From: Ciona savignyi
Lineage: Eukaryota; Chordata; Ascidiacea; Phlebobranchia; Cionidae
Reading direction: 5' to 3'
Length of the DNA: 64,000 bases
Assembly: GCA_000149265.1 (NCBI GenBank)
Contig: CH003412.1
Coordinates: 4,913,577-4,977,576 of the forward strand
Of this stretch, positions 12,701 to 32,700 are shown in pieces. Each line of letters starts with the position of its first letter. Position 1 is the stretch's first letter. Both the position numbers and the translations under genes were made by a program. The notes beneath the pieces were generated by a model, which did no database searches, had not been told where the DNA came from, and worked only from the letters and a program-made list of their open reading frames with translations.

Positions 12701-13075
12701 ATTTAGACCATTTCACGGGGTCTACACGAAAAGCAACCTGATAAAAAGGAGTAATATATTACTAAAAGTGTTTTCAGGGCCCATCATGCTGCAAATAGTA
12801 CTAAGACAGCTTTGTTACTGTGAAGTACAATTTAACCTCGATATTTGACTCACCGCATGACCAGCACCGTGTAGGGCGTTTTGCATGTTGTTCCCATGTA
12901 TATTGTGGCTCATATGTTGCATGCCAGCATTTGTATGGTTCATGGTCATACTATGGTTCATCGTCATGCTATGGTTCATGGTCATACTATGGTTCATGGT
13001 CGCATTCATATGATGCATTGGCATATTCGTAGAATTTATTGACATATTCATATGTTGTACAGCTGTTACTGACAT
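9771..13075 (-). CDS. SLC31A1: CTR1-type high-affinity copper transporter (4 exons)
   Basis: CTR1 proteins are trimeric plasma-membrane channels that import Cu(I). Exons in coding order: 12854-13075, 12119-12274, 11519-11586 and 9771-9966; phases agree and give 213 residues (family usually ~190). Exon 1 encodes a Met/His-rich extracellular head with MNM, MPMHHM and repeated NHSMTM motifs, which gather copper. Exon 2 has the first membrane segment (FFGWNINTQAQLAG ... FFFAVLYEALK). Exon 3 is the cytosolic loop. Exon 4 has segments 2 and 3 with the MxxxM copper filter (MLVYM) and the GxxxG packing motif (GSGFG). The C-terminus is DHCN, where relatives commonly end in HCH, so one terminal His is replaced. 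The start was set at the first ATG in exon 1 (13073-13075); a TTG lies two codons upstream, and an extra upstream exon cannot be ruled out. SLC31A1 and SLC31A2 were not separated by phylogeny, but the long Met-rich head favours CTR1. Confidence 0.93.
10074..10361 (-). mobile_element. SINE family A, near full length, CTR1 intron 3
   Basis: The minus-strand copy runs from the tail TAGGATATATTAATG to the tRNA-like head (ACCGGTTAGTCTGGCGGTTT when reversed). Boxes A and B are both recognisable. Confidence 0.88.
10475..10556 (+). mobile_element. SINE family A fragment
   Basis: Only the middle of the body is present (AATGGGCTCTACT ... CAATAGCTCCGGTAAT, then GCAGTGGG). Head and tail are gone and it is strongly diverged. 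Confidence 0.5.
12346..12400 (-). mobile_element. SINE family A fragment, CTR1 intron 1
   Basis: Matches the segment CCCAAGGACACAACCGAC through CAGTTTCGG next to box B. The rest is not recognisable. Confidence 0.5.
12935..13001 (-). repeat. In-frame 18-bp tandem repeat in CTR1 exon 1
   Basis: Nearly identical 18-bp units (CATAGTATGACCATGAAC type on the coding strand) each encode six residues, giving successive NHSMTM copies. Length change here would alter the number of copper-binding Met motifs without shifting the frame. Confidence 0.85.
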
Positions 13076-13658
13076 AGCCAATACAAAACAACCTCAAGCT
13101 CTAAAAATGTAAGACGGTTAGTTATAGGACATTTTCATCCTTTTATTTACAAGTGGTGTCAGATACTACGCATCTGAAAATGAGACATGCTGTTAGCCTG
13201 CAGGGTATTTTATATTGTCTAATATTAAATATAGCTATCACGACTGTTATTTTAGAACGGCATGTGTTCTAGTTTATTGCAAATCGTCGTACAAATCTCC
13301 TATGAAATGCGTTACTTGGAGACAAACCGTGTTTTATGGTCAATAGAAGGAGTTGATCACTTCGGCGTGCAATCAATCTAAACTATTTGGTCAGTCGGTA
13401 AGAACGTGGACGTTTTGTGTGGTCACTGTGCTCAAAATTTAAACTCATCGTTTTAAGTCCTGGTAATACTGCAGATGAAATTTTAAGTTTGTATTAGCCT
13501 GCTGTTAAAAATGTTACTTAATCCGGGACCAAAGCTTTATATACCATAAGTTTAAACTATTCAAACCATCAAGTTATTTCTTTGTCCACTGTTGTTTTCC
13601 AGTCGTCTTATTCTACATAGTTTTTGCATATCTGCCTGATTATATCTAAATTTCGAAG

Positions 13659-13758
13659 NNNNNNNNNNNNNNNNNNNNNNNNNNNNNNNNNNNNNNNNNN
13701 NNNNNNNNNNNNNNNNNNNNNNNNNNNNNNNNNNNNNNNNNNNNNNNNNNNNNNNNNN
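13659..13758. other. Assembly gap (100 N)
   Basis: A run of exactly 100 N, the usual size for a gap of unknown length. Confidence 0.99.
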
Positions 13759-14610
13759 ATTCTACGTGACAGCGGCTACCCTTTTAATAATTTAATCATT
13801 TTACTTACTGTATGATACAAGTTATATACGGTCTATAATAATGCTTCGTTATGTGGGTATAGTTCTGGGAAATAACGACAAAGGTCATCTCAAGTCTTGT
13901 TTTGATTCTAACCTACAACACTTTATGCGCGGTTGTATCCTTTAAAAGTCGGATATTGTCTTAATCTGATAATGTAAAATGGAAATATCTAAAACTTGCT
14001 TAAGCTAAAAATTACACCACTTCAATAGCTATACTGTGCGCAAGATTTATGCCATGTGACGATTACCCGTCGAATTGCGATCCTGATAATGATATACACT
14101 ATATGTATATATTATATCTGCTTGAATAAATAAATTCTATCGCTGTTAAAATACAATATATTTTCCCTAATTTCACTATATATGCTGAATAGCGGATTAC
14201 AATAAAATCTATTTGCGTTTAGTTTCCAGAGCACGACTGGAAAACACGTCAAATGCGCAGTCCTTTTTAAATCAAAGCTTGTCGGCGTCGCTTTTGAACG
14301 GCTGCTGTAGGCTCATTTAGATATGGAGGAATGTATAAGTTTTTACATAACCATTTTACTGTTCTTCATTTTTTGTAATAATCAGTTAAGATTCCTGCGT
14401 TATGGTAATAATGAAAAACTAAAATAAAACTGAATTGACACTGCTGCCTTATACTTGGTTTAAAATGGAACGTTGGTTGCAATATGAAACGAAGGCATCA
14501 GTATGCACGTTGGTCTGTTTCCTTTTAGATGTTCCCTAACAAACGCGTTTAATTTTAAGAATACGCCCAGCACACACAGATTCAAAGACAGTAGTGAATG
14601 TTGCAGCAAG

Positions 14611-14823
14611 TCGGCTGTGTTCTTGCGCAAGGCATTACCGGACATTGTCTGGGCCCAGCGGATTAATGGGTTTTACCAAATTGAAGGAACGTGTGAATCA
14701 TATGCAACACACTGCAATAGCTCCGGTAACTTGACGGTGGGTGCGAGGTGATCTGACGATTGCCAGTGAGTTAACACCCTTGGTTTTCCCATTTACGGGG
14801 ATAAACATGAGTATTCAACCATC
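14611..14823 (+). mobile_element. SINE family A, head-truncated
   Basis: Starts within the post-box-B body (GGCTGTGTTCTTGCGCAAGG) and continues to the tail (GGGGATAAACATGAGTATTC). The tRNA-like head is absent. Confidence 0.85.
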
Positions 14824-15035
14824 CCACCATGACACCAAGCGGCTGTTTATCAAGCACCCATTGATTTAAATTTCTATTGAAACTAAACATATATGTTAGA
14901 TAAGTCAATAAAAAGCGTCACTTGGTCGTTTGTTTACGTGATATATACACCTCGTTTAAATAGGTTTGTCAAAGGAACTTTTAAACTAGAGCTTTTACAA
15001 AGATTAGCTGGTGATTATACCAACACGTTAATTTC

Positions 15036-15245
15036 CGAACGAAATAGCTTAGTTAGATAGTGATTTAACTTTCATTCGAAAGGTGTTTGAATCGAAACCA
15101 GGCGACAGCATAGCGGTTGTGTCCCGGAGGGTTCTACTTTTTTTTTTATAAAATAGAATGTTCATGTTTTATTCCAGTTAATGGGAAAACGACGCAGAGT
15201 TCATCTACGGCCAATCATCAGATTGCCCTGCGGTTACGTAAGAGA
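15036..15245. mobile_element. Diverged SINE family A relics
   Basis: A head-like piece (TTAGATAGTGATTTAAC, ATTCGAAAGGTGTTTGAATC) reads plus. A tail piece (GAATGTTCATG ... TTAATGGGAAAAC) reads minus. They are two old fragments in opposite orientation rather than one insertion. Confidence 0.4.
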
Positions 15246-15476
15246 GTGTTATCATACGGGTAATCGTCAGAATGCTTCGTGTGCTTTCACATTCATTATA
15301 ATAAAATAAAGACACCCTAAAAAATATACACATATCATACATACTGAAATATAACTTTAAAATTTAATGACTTTATTAAACTACCCAGTTAGATAGCCTA
15401 AGGCCCTATAAATAGCATAGATTGAATGACAAATAGAAACTAGTTTGACCGGTAGAGGGCAGTTAACGTATGTCGA

Positions 15477-15484
15477 TGACGTCA
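15477..15484. promoter_or_regulatory. CRE-like palindrome TGACGTCA
   Basis: A perfect TGACGTCA, the CREB/ATF consensus, lies in the shared CTR1/RAB11 upstream region, 1.8 kb from the RAB11 start. An 8-mer can occur by chance in a window of this size, so the role is a guess. Confidence 0.3.
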
Positions 15485-16183
15485 TCTGGGTTGATACGTT
15501 CATCAGCTCCGCCTTGCTTTGTACAGTGGTGATTAAAGTTGTGCTGTTTACAACATGCTTATTTTGTTACTTTTAACCGTTTGTTTTATAAATTGATTAC
15601 AATTATCTTTATTTGTGTACGTATGATTTAGAATTTTTGGCGGTTGGTTATTCTCGATTTATAGACGAAATTTTGAACCATTTTAAACCGCAGAAGTTTT
15701 TTTTATAGGTAGGCCTGCAAATTACTACTGTACTATTATTATTTTGTTACTTTACCTTACATTTAATTTTGAAAGACTAATGTTCTGATACGGTAGGTTA
15801 AATTTTGAATTCAATTAATCATATTTATTACAAATTAAACGCACAAAACGTATACCAGGTAATACTAAAATATTAAGCCTATGTACAACTTATCTAACTG
15901 GGAGACACTGCAAAAGCATGCGGCCGAATAGTGTGCTGTCCTGCAGATTAGTGAAGCCCTAAATAATGGCGATATTCTTAAAATGCAGGTTTTCATTCTA
16001 ACCGTTTACATATATATACATATACCAGTAGACATATAATAGACATATATACAAGTAGTTTCTTTAGTAACGCTAAATGGGGTCTAATGTATATATAAGT
16101 AGTGTCATGTAAGATCTAGTCGGGTATCTACCATGTCCAGGTGGGCTAGTAAATATTTTTTCTCTAGTTTAAGTACGCAACGC

Positions 16184-16356
16184 TAAAAGGAGGGAAAGCG
16201 GGAAACTGCATACTAATATTACGGAAACTAATTTTAACCCTAACCTAAACACCAATCTCAACCCCAAGACTAACCCTAACTCTAACCCCATGTTTAAAAC
16301 TAACCCTAATGTCATAATCTTCATTTTAGCATGCAGTTCCTTTCCGCTTTCTCTTT
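16184..16356 (-). mobile_element. MITE with CCCTAA-like core, copy 2
   Basis: Inverted ends pair: GGAAAGCGGGAAACTGCATAC at the left against TGCAGTTCCTTTCCGCTTTC at the right. The core is degenerate CTAACCCTAA sequence. This is too irregular to be telomeric and recurs in the next two entries and at 1874-1992. Confidence 0.65.
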
Positions 16357-16393
16357 TTTTAGTTTTCTCTAGTTTAAGGTACCGGGCATCACA

Positions 16394-16565
16394 AAAGGAA
16401 GGTAAAAGTGAAGGGAGTTTAACTGCTTGCTAAAACTATGATAACTTATTCTAACCTTACCCCAAAATCTAATCTGAACCAGAACTACCCCAGTCTTAAC
16501 AATACACCCAACGGCCTAATCTTTATTTTAGTGTACAGCTTTCTTTCCTCTTTCCCCCCTTTTAG
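16394..16565 (-). mobile_element. MITE with CCCTAA-like core, copy 3
   Basis: Same layout as the element just upstream, with diverged ends (AAGGAAGGTAAAAGTGAAGG against CTTTCTTTCCTCTTTCCCCC). The two copies sit almost head to tail. Confidence 0.55.
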
Positions 16566-16902
16566 TTATGTCCCTGGTAATATAGTAAATGTTAAAGAAT
16601 ATTTCACTTGTACCATATTGCTGTTTGGTATATGTAAGATATATACTAAATATTATTATGTGTAATCATAGATTTAGGTAAATCTTTTTTTTATCGGGTA
16701 AAATTAGGATTTTTTTAATAGCTGGGGAAAACATGAATACATGGTTTTTATAGGTCAGCTTCAAAAAATTGATTTTAAATACCAATCACTTATCAAAGTT
16801 TATATTAATCCGTAACCTACCCTAACGACTTTAATTTAAAAAAGACTAGTATGTAAAATCAATATGTAAAACTGTAGCTATAGGGAAATCAGCAGTTTAT
16901 TG

Positions 16903-17130
16903 AGGGTGCCTCTAAATACTACAGGACTGCTTGGACCGCTTGGATCACTTTGATTGATGTGAAAAGTAATTATAACCCTTTCCCAAACACTAATCTCAAC
17001 CCCAGAACCAACTTAACCCACACCCTAACATTAATATCATGGCTATTGTAATTACGAAGTATAGTAAGCGATTTAAGCTATCCATGCGATCCGAGCTGTC
17101 CAAGCGGTCCTGTAGTATGTAGAGGTACCG
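16903..17130. mobile_element. MITE with ~40-bp inverted ends and 8-bp target duplication
   Basis: The left end GGTGCCTCTAAATACTACAG pairs with the reverse of the right end (GGTACCTCTACATACTACAG), and the match continues through GGAC-GCTTGGAC. Flanks are GTTTATTG and GTTTATTA, an 8-bp duplication with one mismatch. The core again holds CCCTAA-like runs. The 8-bp duplication suggests hAT mobilisation. Confidence 0.75.
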
Positions 17131-17253
17131 GTTTATTAAGTCTGCAAAATATTTTAAAGAAAAAATTCTGCTTTACGCAGTGTCATTAATCATTTATTTT
17201 TACCACTTTGCAGTATAGGTTATTTCTAGTTTTTTAAGTTTCTTAATTCCGCA

Positions 17254-24670
<7,417 letters not shown>

Positions 24671-25615
24671 CTTAACCCGGTGGTCAAATCGCGTGAGCCA
24701 GTTGCAGGGGAACTCCCTTCATTGTGTCCGGCCTTTTTCTGCGGTTGAAAATTCTATTTTTTTCTGTCAGTGGCCGCAACTTAAAATCCGTTTTGTGATT
24801 AGGTTCTTATTCCTATTGTAAAGGCAATTTTCTTTTACTTTTAATATATTCACATACTACTGATTGTATAACGGTTATTTAACGTATCTGTTTTTCTTGC
24901 ATCTTGAAAGTGCTGGAGATAAAAACGGCGTAATTTTCCGTAAGTTTTCGAATATTGGGCAAATTCTCCCTAATTTAGATATATTTATACAACTATCAAC
25001 CACCCACTCTCAAAGATTAAGAGAACTAACACACTGTAAATTCCTAATGGAAATTTCCTTTTAAACTTGTATAGTGTAGCAGTCCGCAAACCTATTTCGA
25101 ATCAAGGTTTTGATTTCGGACTAGATGCTGCAGGCTTGAAATAACTGCTGTCTAAATAATAATTGATATAATTAATACATATCAGTCATGACGTACACTG
25201 AACTGATTTTCGCTATAAAGTAGGTAACAATCAGTCTTCTACTTTTTTCGCAAAAGTGAGTAAGAACGATTTCTTTTTGGAGAATTTACACTAATATATT
25301 ACCAGCACTTTTATTTTCAAGTTCACATGCTTTTTAATGGGCAGCTCCACCATCTATAGCCTTTAAGGCTGCCCCAGTATAGATAGAGTAGCTGACATAA
25401 TAATCTGGTGTGTTTCGAGTGATCCATAATATATCGTGTGTACATATATACCGCTTTATTATAACCTTCTATTATGTGCAGGCGATGTAGCTCGATATTA
25501 AAGTAATTGATTAAAAATCTCAAAAAAATCTTCTTCGACCTTAAAATCTTGTTTAAATTTATTTCATTGGTTTCTATGAGTGAATTACAGTTACAAAATG
25601 TACCATTTGATTTTC

Positions 25616-25621
25616 AATAAA
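25616..25621 (+). terminator. Candidate poly(A) signal of RAB11
   Basis: AATAAA about 950 bp after the stop. A nearer unusual signal could be used instead. Confidence 0.3.
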
Positions 25622-25712
25622 ATTTAGCTCCGATTTGAACAATTATTTCATATTATAAGTGCTAAAAAAGAATTCCCGAAATAATTGAATCACAAAACTA
25701 CAAGTATGATTA

Positions 25713-25875
25713 GTCCGGCCGGTTAGTCTGGCAGTTAAGTGCGTCCTTCGCCTTTCAATCGAAAGGTTGCTGGTGCGAAACTGACAGTGGGCGCGAGGTG
25801 ATCTGACAATTGCCCGTGTGTTTAACCCCCATTGGTTTTTCCCATTCACGGTGATAAACATGAATATCCTATTAT
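25713..25875 (+). mobile_element. SINE family A, internally deleted copy
   Basis: The intact head (TCCGGCCGGTTAGTCTGGC, box B GGTTGCTGGTGCGAAAC) is fused directly to the 3' part (ACAGTGGGCGCGAGGTG). About 130 bp of body was removed, at a different place from the 2014 copy. Confidence 0.85.
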
Positions 25876-26129
25876 TCCAGAATTCGAACATCTATTGCGC
25901 AACACTAGCGCGTCCGAATCCGTAAAGATTGCAGGTCCAAATCAGGTCGTGGTATTTTTTCGTATTCTTTCAATTATGAATTTGATATAAATTAACGCAT
26001 TAAGGTGCAATGAACCAAACTTGGTTCCAAAAACCCAACCTTTCCAATCGATTCGCAACGAATTTCTCATCTGATTGGACGTTTTTAACAGCTAGCCAGT
26101 CATGTTGTATACCTTAACTTATTGTCCTT

Positions 26130-26166
26130 AAGTGCCTTGCCCAAGGACACAACCGACAAGCTAGTG
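26130..26166 (-). mobile_element. SINE family A fragment
   Basis: Only the segment AAGTGCCTTGCCCAAGGACA and its neighbours is left. The assembly gap begins 144 bp later. Confidence 0.6.
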
Positions 26167-26309
26167 ATCACTTATTACTACCGAGTCTCACCCGTTATAA
26201 TATATTCTTTATTAGCATAGAGTCTACAACACCCGAATTAGACCAATAAAATATAGTCTCGATTTATACGAATAATTTGCATAACCATTGCACAGATGGG
26301 AAATGGCCC

Positions 26310-26573
26310 NNNNNNNNNNNNNNNNNNNNNNNNNNNNNNNNNNNNNNNNNNNNNNNNNNNNNNNNNNNNNNNNNNNNNNNNNNNNNNNNNNNNNNNNNNN
26401 NNNNNNNNNNNNNNNNNNNNNNNNNNNNNNNNNNNNNNNNNNNNNNNNNNNNNNNNNNNNNNNNNNNNNNNNNNNNNNNNNNNNNNNNNNNNNNNNNNNN
26501 NNNNNNNNNNNNNNNNNNNNNNNNNNNNNNNNNNNNNNNNNNNNNNNNNNNNNNNNNNNNNNNNNNNNNNNNN
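26310..26573. other. Assembly gap (264 N)
   Basis: A run of N of non-standard size, so probably a measured gap. It lies 218 bp beyond the ACO1 stop codon and may hide part of the 3' UTR. Confidence 0.99.
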
Positions 26574-26791
26574 CTTTCACTCTTAAGTAATGAAAATTGT
26601 GTCAGTTACTGCTTAATCCGAGTATCAATCATCAGTCAATGGATTTGAAATTTCGTAGATTCTATTTCGTGAGCGATTTTGGGATATACCATCAAACAAA
26701 GTTAGAACTGGTTTATAACACAAGCAGTTTTGTGACCTTGCATCGAGGAAAGGTAGCAAAACAGGCACTGTTGGCAATGAGGGAATTTGTA

Positions 26792-29700
26792 CTAATTACT
26801 GACGATATTCCTGATCATGTAGTTGAGTATACCGCCGTTCTTGAAGTAGGTCAGTTCAACGTCCGTGTCGAAACGTACTTTGCAATTGATCTTTTTGCCG
26901 CAGCTTGTCTGTTGGAAGAAAATGGTGGCTCAACGTTTAACTAGTCATAGGGAAAATTAGGTTCTTATCCTTGGTTTGGTGTTGATAACATTGTAACAGT
27001 GTAATTTACATAAAGCGCCGAATACAACTACGAATTATAAAAAAGAGGTTAGTTTTAAACACACGACCATTCCGGCGGCTAGTTACCCAAACTGAACGAT
27101 CAAGTTGACACAGTTGGTGCCACATGTTTCCCTATTTATAAGTCAACCGCACTGGGGTGTGTACTGGTGTCGTGAAAATACGTAATTGCGTACGTCAACC
27201 GATCGCAAATACGATTTTCCCCACACCATTTTACTTATACGAAATTGCAGTTATCCAGTAAAACTTCTCCCATAGCTCCGTCCGGTCGGTTAGTCTGGCG
27301 GTTGCGGTTAAGTGCGTGGCCTTCCAATCAAAAAGTTGCAGGTGCGAAACTGGTCGCTAGCTAGCCGGTTGTGTCCTTGGGCAATGCAGTTTACGTACAT
27401 TGCCTGAACCTAGCGGATTAATGGGTTCTACTAAATTGAAGGGAACGTGTATATCATACACAACAGACTAAAATAGCTTTGGTAACCTGACGATGGGCGC
27501 GAGGTGATCTGACGATTGCCTGTGTGTTAACCCCCGCGCTTTTCCCATTCACGGGGATAAACAAGAATATCCTATCCTCCCAATACAGAAACAAACGACT
27601 ACAAGGTCCAACTCACAGTGATATCGATGGTCATCCCAGGCTCCACGTGGTCCGGCAGGTTCACCGTGAACTTCTCCTTCCCGTCGAGCTTGTAAGTGTC
27701 GGCGTTCTCACCTTCGAGGAACTGCAGCGGCACGATGCCCATCCCGATGAGATTGGATCGATGAATGCGCTCGTACGATTCAGCTAGCACCGCTCGCACA
27801 CCCTGGTGGCAAGAAACAGCGAAAAGTTAATATGCAAACTCCTTGGATTTTTTGAACCCCTTTCCCCATCAACTTTTAAAAGAATATTCGAGTTCTGTCC
27901 CGTGAATGGAAAACGCAAGTGGTGTTCTGACACAGGCAATCATCTTACCTTGTGCCCATCGTTCGTTGCAAAAGCGAAGCTGTTGCAGTGGATATATTGT
28001 ATATCATTAAGATTAGATTCGGTATTAGTAATCTAGTTCAATTTATTCACACACTGGGTATAGGCAATTGTTAATGGCGAAAGAACTGTCATTAGCAACT
28101 ATAAATAATATAAGCAATGTGTCCAGGATTTTAAGTATTGCACATTACCACAAACCTGAAAGAATAAATATAACCCAAACAAATTTGTTTCAAATTTCGA
28201 ATTATAACTGTTTAAAAACCAATTTGGACACAAAACTGTTAAAAAAAAAAACAATTTGGACACAAAACTGTTTAAAAAAAAACAATTTGGACACAAAACT
28301 GTTTAAAAAAAACAATTTGGACACAAAACTGTTTAAAAAACAATTTGGACACAAAACTGTTTAAAAAAAACAATTTGCACACAAAACTGTTTAAAAAACA
28401 ATTTGGACACAAAACTGTTTAAAAAAAACAATTTGGACACAAAACTGTTTAAAAAAAACAATTTGGACACAAAACTGTTTAAAAAACAATTTGGACACAA
28501 AACTGTTTAAAAAACAATTTGGACACAAAACTGTTTAAAATAACACCGTTTAAAAAAAACAATTTGGAGACAAACTGTTTAAAAACACTTTGGACACAAA
28601 AAACTTGTTGCAACACTCTTTAAACAGGACTCAACAACAAATAAAATACGAACCAGCATCCACGGGCCTTTCGCCGCCCAATCCCTGCTCGATCCGCTTC
28701 CATAATCCTTACCTGCCACCACGATCAACTGCGTTCCCTCGTCCTTGTATCGCATCGCTGCATCAAACACGTCCAGCTGTGGGAGGAGGTTTTGTTGGTA
28801 ATTTCGTAACATTTCAAATATTTTTTTTTAATTTAAAATATTTTTAAATTTATTCGTATTGTTGCGATATTAATGCTGTTTAAAATGCTATCATTGTAAT
28901 AAAAAGTAATTATGTAAGTTGTTGAGATTGTATAACAAACTATTTCAACCCTTTGAAGGTTTAAACTTTATTGTAATAATACATTGAAAATTTCCAAATG
29001 TAAGTATTGCATAAAATACGACTTTTCGGTGTAAAGTGTTAAAAACTAAAATTTGCATAAAAAAACATTACCTCTTCCCCTGTTGGGATATGGATGGTTT
29101 TCGGGGCTTCATGTCCCACGAGTTTATTCTTCAGTCGGATGTTTGCGAACGTACCACGCGCCATTACCGCGTCGTTGCCACGCCGACTGCCGTATGAGTT
29201 GAAGTTGCGTGGCTTCAATCTGGAATTTCGGTGGAAATCATTTAACTTCGAAATTTGAGACGATTTACGTGGACTTGGTCAGGATAGAATGTTTATATTT
29301 ATTCTCATGAAAGATTGGTTAGTGGAAGCTGTTGTACTAATGGGTCCGCACCGCGGTAATCTGGGGGGGTTAGTGTGACACCTTTCAACCGAAAGGTTAA
29401 AGGTTCGAAACTGGTCGCTAGCTAGCACGTTGTGTCCTTGGGCAAGGCACTTTACGGACATTGCCTGAATCGATCAGATTAATGGGTTCTACCAAATTGA
29501 AGGAACGTGTCTATCATACGCAACACACTGCAATAGCTCCGGTAACCCGACGGTGGGCGCGAGGTGATCTGACAATTGCCCGTGTGATAACCCCCTTGAT
29601 TTTCCCATTCACGGGGATAAACACGAATATCATATACTATCCTACCGAATAATTTCTCTTGCAGTGTATTCAAGAAAAAAAACAAAGAAAATTGTATAAA

Positions 29701-32700
29701 ACCCACCCTAAAATCATTTCTTTTGTATTCAAGAAAAAAACAAAGAAAATTGTATATAAAAAACCCACCCTCTCTTGACAAGATACCGGGCAGCAGCACA
29801 GCTTCGGCTGATTGATCCAGCTGGAGAGATGTGGTCTGTGGTAACACTGTCTCCGAGGAACAGAAGAGCGTGCGCACCTTCGATCTTCTTAAATGACTGG
29901 AGATCTATCGTCTGGTGATGTTTGAAAGAATTTCAGTCTTAAGGTTTCATGAACATAGGATACGATATTCATGTTTATCCCTGTGAATGGGAAAACCAAT
30001 GGGGTTAACACACGGTCAATCGTCAGATCACCTCGCGCCCATCGTCGGGTTACCAGAGCTATTGCAGTGTGGTTTATAATTAAGACATTCCTTCAATTTG
30101 GTAGAACCCATTGATTCACTAGGTTTAAGCAATGTCCGTTAAGCGGCTTGCTCAAGGACACAATCGATTAGCTAGCGACCAGTTTTGTACCTGGTACATT
30201 TTGTCTAAAAGTCGCCGCACTGAACCACCAGACTAACCGGTCAGACATATGAAAATACTACTCTATACCAAGGTGTGTATTTGTGGAAATGAAAGTAGAA
30301 GGAATGTTTTATATTTTAAATATTAACTTCAAAAAAGAATTAGCAAACAATAGCATATTTATATTGTAAATGTTTTATAAACATCTTTGAAAACAATCGT
30401 CGTAGACATAACCAATAAAAAAGTTGCGGAAATATACCATATCCTTAAAGAAAGGTGGAGACTGCACGTAGGTAGATTCTGGATTCCATGGATATAAAAT
30501 ACTGGACGGAGCGTTTAATGATTTCCACTGGTCATTTCCTTCCTGTGGGAAATTTGAAATAATAAAAAGAATAAAAAGGTAATTACAAAAAAGTGTTTAT
30601 TCGATCTGAGTTTGCCAAGTTTTACATCTTGGTAGCATAATGCATGGAGTTGTATAGCCATCATTAATCCTCTAATATGTCAGTATTGGTCATTGTGTCT
30701 AATAAAGACTTTTACATAAACAGTGGTCTCCTCTGTACATTAATAGAAAATGGAGCATTTTTTTACAAATATCTGGTAAGAATATGAAAATTATTGTTCT
30801 GGTTTTATATTTTTTGCTAATAATTTAACGTATTTCAAACGTTTGCATTTTGCAAAAGTAAAGCTCACGCTTTTATCACCTAAGAACAACTATTAATTTT
30901 CATCTCTCAGCATAAAAACAACATAGGCGGTCGGCCATAATATGGCAAAAAACACTGTTCTAGTTTTATTTTCCACCTGTATTTTACCAACATATTTTCT
31001 TATATCTCAGTATAAAAACAACACAGGCCTTTCCCACCTGTATTTTACTGTACACTTCCTTGAACATGTTGGGTAGAACGCATTTCTTCTCGGTCTCTTG
31101 TATGTCCACTCTTGTTGGCCATATGTCTCTGAGGAAAACCGACTTTCCATCTGTGCCAGTGCCTTGAAAAAGTAATGTGGATTAATGGGCTTGGTGAATA
31201 AATCTAAATGCCGTTAATAAATGAAAAAGGGAAGGTTTATATGATATTTTTTACTATATTTCAAAGAGTAAAAGGTAAAATTGGCTCATACATTGCAGCC
31301 TTTTAAAGGTTAGTAAAAAGTATGATTACATATGATTGAAATGAATTAAGAACTAAGTAAACAAAGGAGGTTAAATGTACACTGACACTGTAAATTGCAA
31401 CAGAAATGATCATATGTGTTTGCGCTGAAGTGAGGAGAGTAATAAAAGAGGAAGCGTACATTACTTTAGTCACGACTGCAAAACCTTAAATGGGTAGATC
31501 TCTACTAACACAACACAAGTACGCACACACCATAATACACACCATAAAACCCAAATGATAACATATGGTCCGACCGGTTAGTCTGGTGGCTTGGTGCGAA
31601 GCCTTTGACCGAAAGGATGCAGGTTCCGAACTGGGCGCTGGCTACTAGTCACTTGTGTCCTTGGGCATGGCACTTTACGGACATTGCCTAATCCCAGCGG
31701 ATTATTGGGTTCTACTAAATTGAAGATACGTGTGAATCATACACTGCAATAGCTTTGGTAACCCGACGGTGAGCGCGAGTTGATCTGACGATTGTCTGTG
31801 GGTTAACCCCCTTGGTTTCCCCATTCACGGGGATAAACATGAATATCCTTCTATATCCTATCCTAAGATAATTGACATAAAAATCAAAATCAGCATTAAC
31901 GAAAAACCAACCACAGTCAAACTCACCAATTGGCTCCTTCTCGAAGTCTATCATGACGGTGCCAGCCAGTGCATAAGCCACAACGAGCATCGGTGATGCA
32001 AGGTAGTTGGCACGCGTGGATGAATGGATTCGACCCTCGAAGTTGCGATTGCCTGAAAGCACTCCACACGCCACCAAGTCACCCTGGGGAAGAGTAGGAT
32101 CAACTTAACTTTGTTATTTAAAATTTTTAAAATTGAATTCGTGGGATGGGTTTGGGTACAATATCTATGAAGTATTATGCTGAGATTAAGATAGAATATT
32201 CATGTTTATCCCCGTGATGGGAAAACCAAGGGGGTTAACACATGGGCAATCATCAGATAACCTCACACCAATTGTCGGGTTACCGAAGCTATTGCAGTGT
32301 GTTGTGTATTATTTACATGTTTCTTTAATTTAGTAGAATCCATTAATCCGCTGGGATCATGCAATGTCCGTTAAGTGCCTTGTCCAAGGACACAACCGAC
32401 TAGCTGGCGACCAGTTTTGCTCCTGCAACCTTTCGGTTGAAAGGCTTTGTACCAAACCGCCAGACTAACAGGTCGGACAAAAAGCATCTTCTTGTTAATA
32501 GAGTGACATTTAAGAATCTAGCCTCATGGCTTATGTGGAAGGGCATGGTTAAGCAGGCTATGGATTTGTAACCCCAGATAAATAATTTCGATGTCATTTT
32601 GACTTATTAATTTTAGGACTATCCCTTAGTTGTCTCACTAAGTGGGTGTGAAAATATCCTAAAAAAATATATATAAAAATTGATTAAACACAAAAATAAA

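Larger units (their letters stand above)
13076..17253. other. Intergenic region between divergent CTR1 and RAB11
   Basis: The two genes face away from each other, so both promoters should lie here. Apart from the gap and the repeats listed separately (14611-14823, 15036-15245, 16184-16565, 16903-17130), no coding exon was recognised. Noncoding 5' exons of RAB11 may be present but cannot be placed. Confidence 0.5.
24671..26791. other. Region between convergent RAB11 and ACO1
   Basis: Contains the RAB11 3' UTR, a deleted SINE, a 264-bp assembly gap and the ACO1 3' flank. No other coding exon was recognised. The plus-strand frame across 26597-26944 is the shadow of the last ACO1 exon. Confidence 0.6.

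Noticed and set aside
16200-17060. CCCTAA-like runs as an interstitial telomere
   Set aside because: The repeats are irregular and sit inside elements with inverted ends and target duplications, so they are MITE cores.
26224-26648. Frames of 96-123 residues across N
   Set aside because: They run through the 264-bp gap and have no real sequence support.
26597-26944. 115-residue plus-strand open frame
   Set aside because: It is the antisense shadow of the last ACO1 exon, which reads [12 protein letters not shown] to [10 protein letters not shown] on the minus strand.
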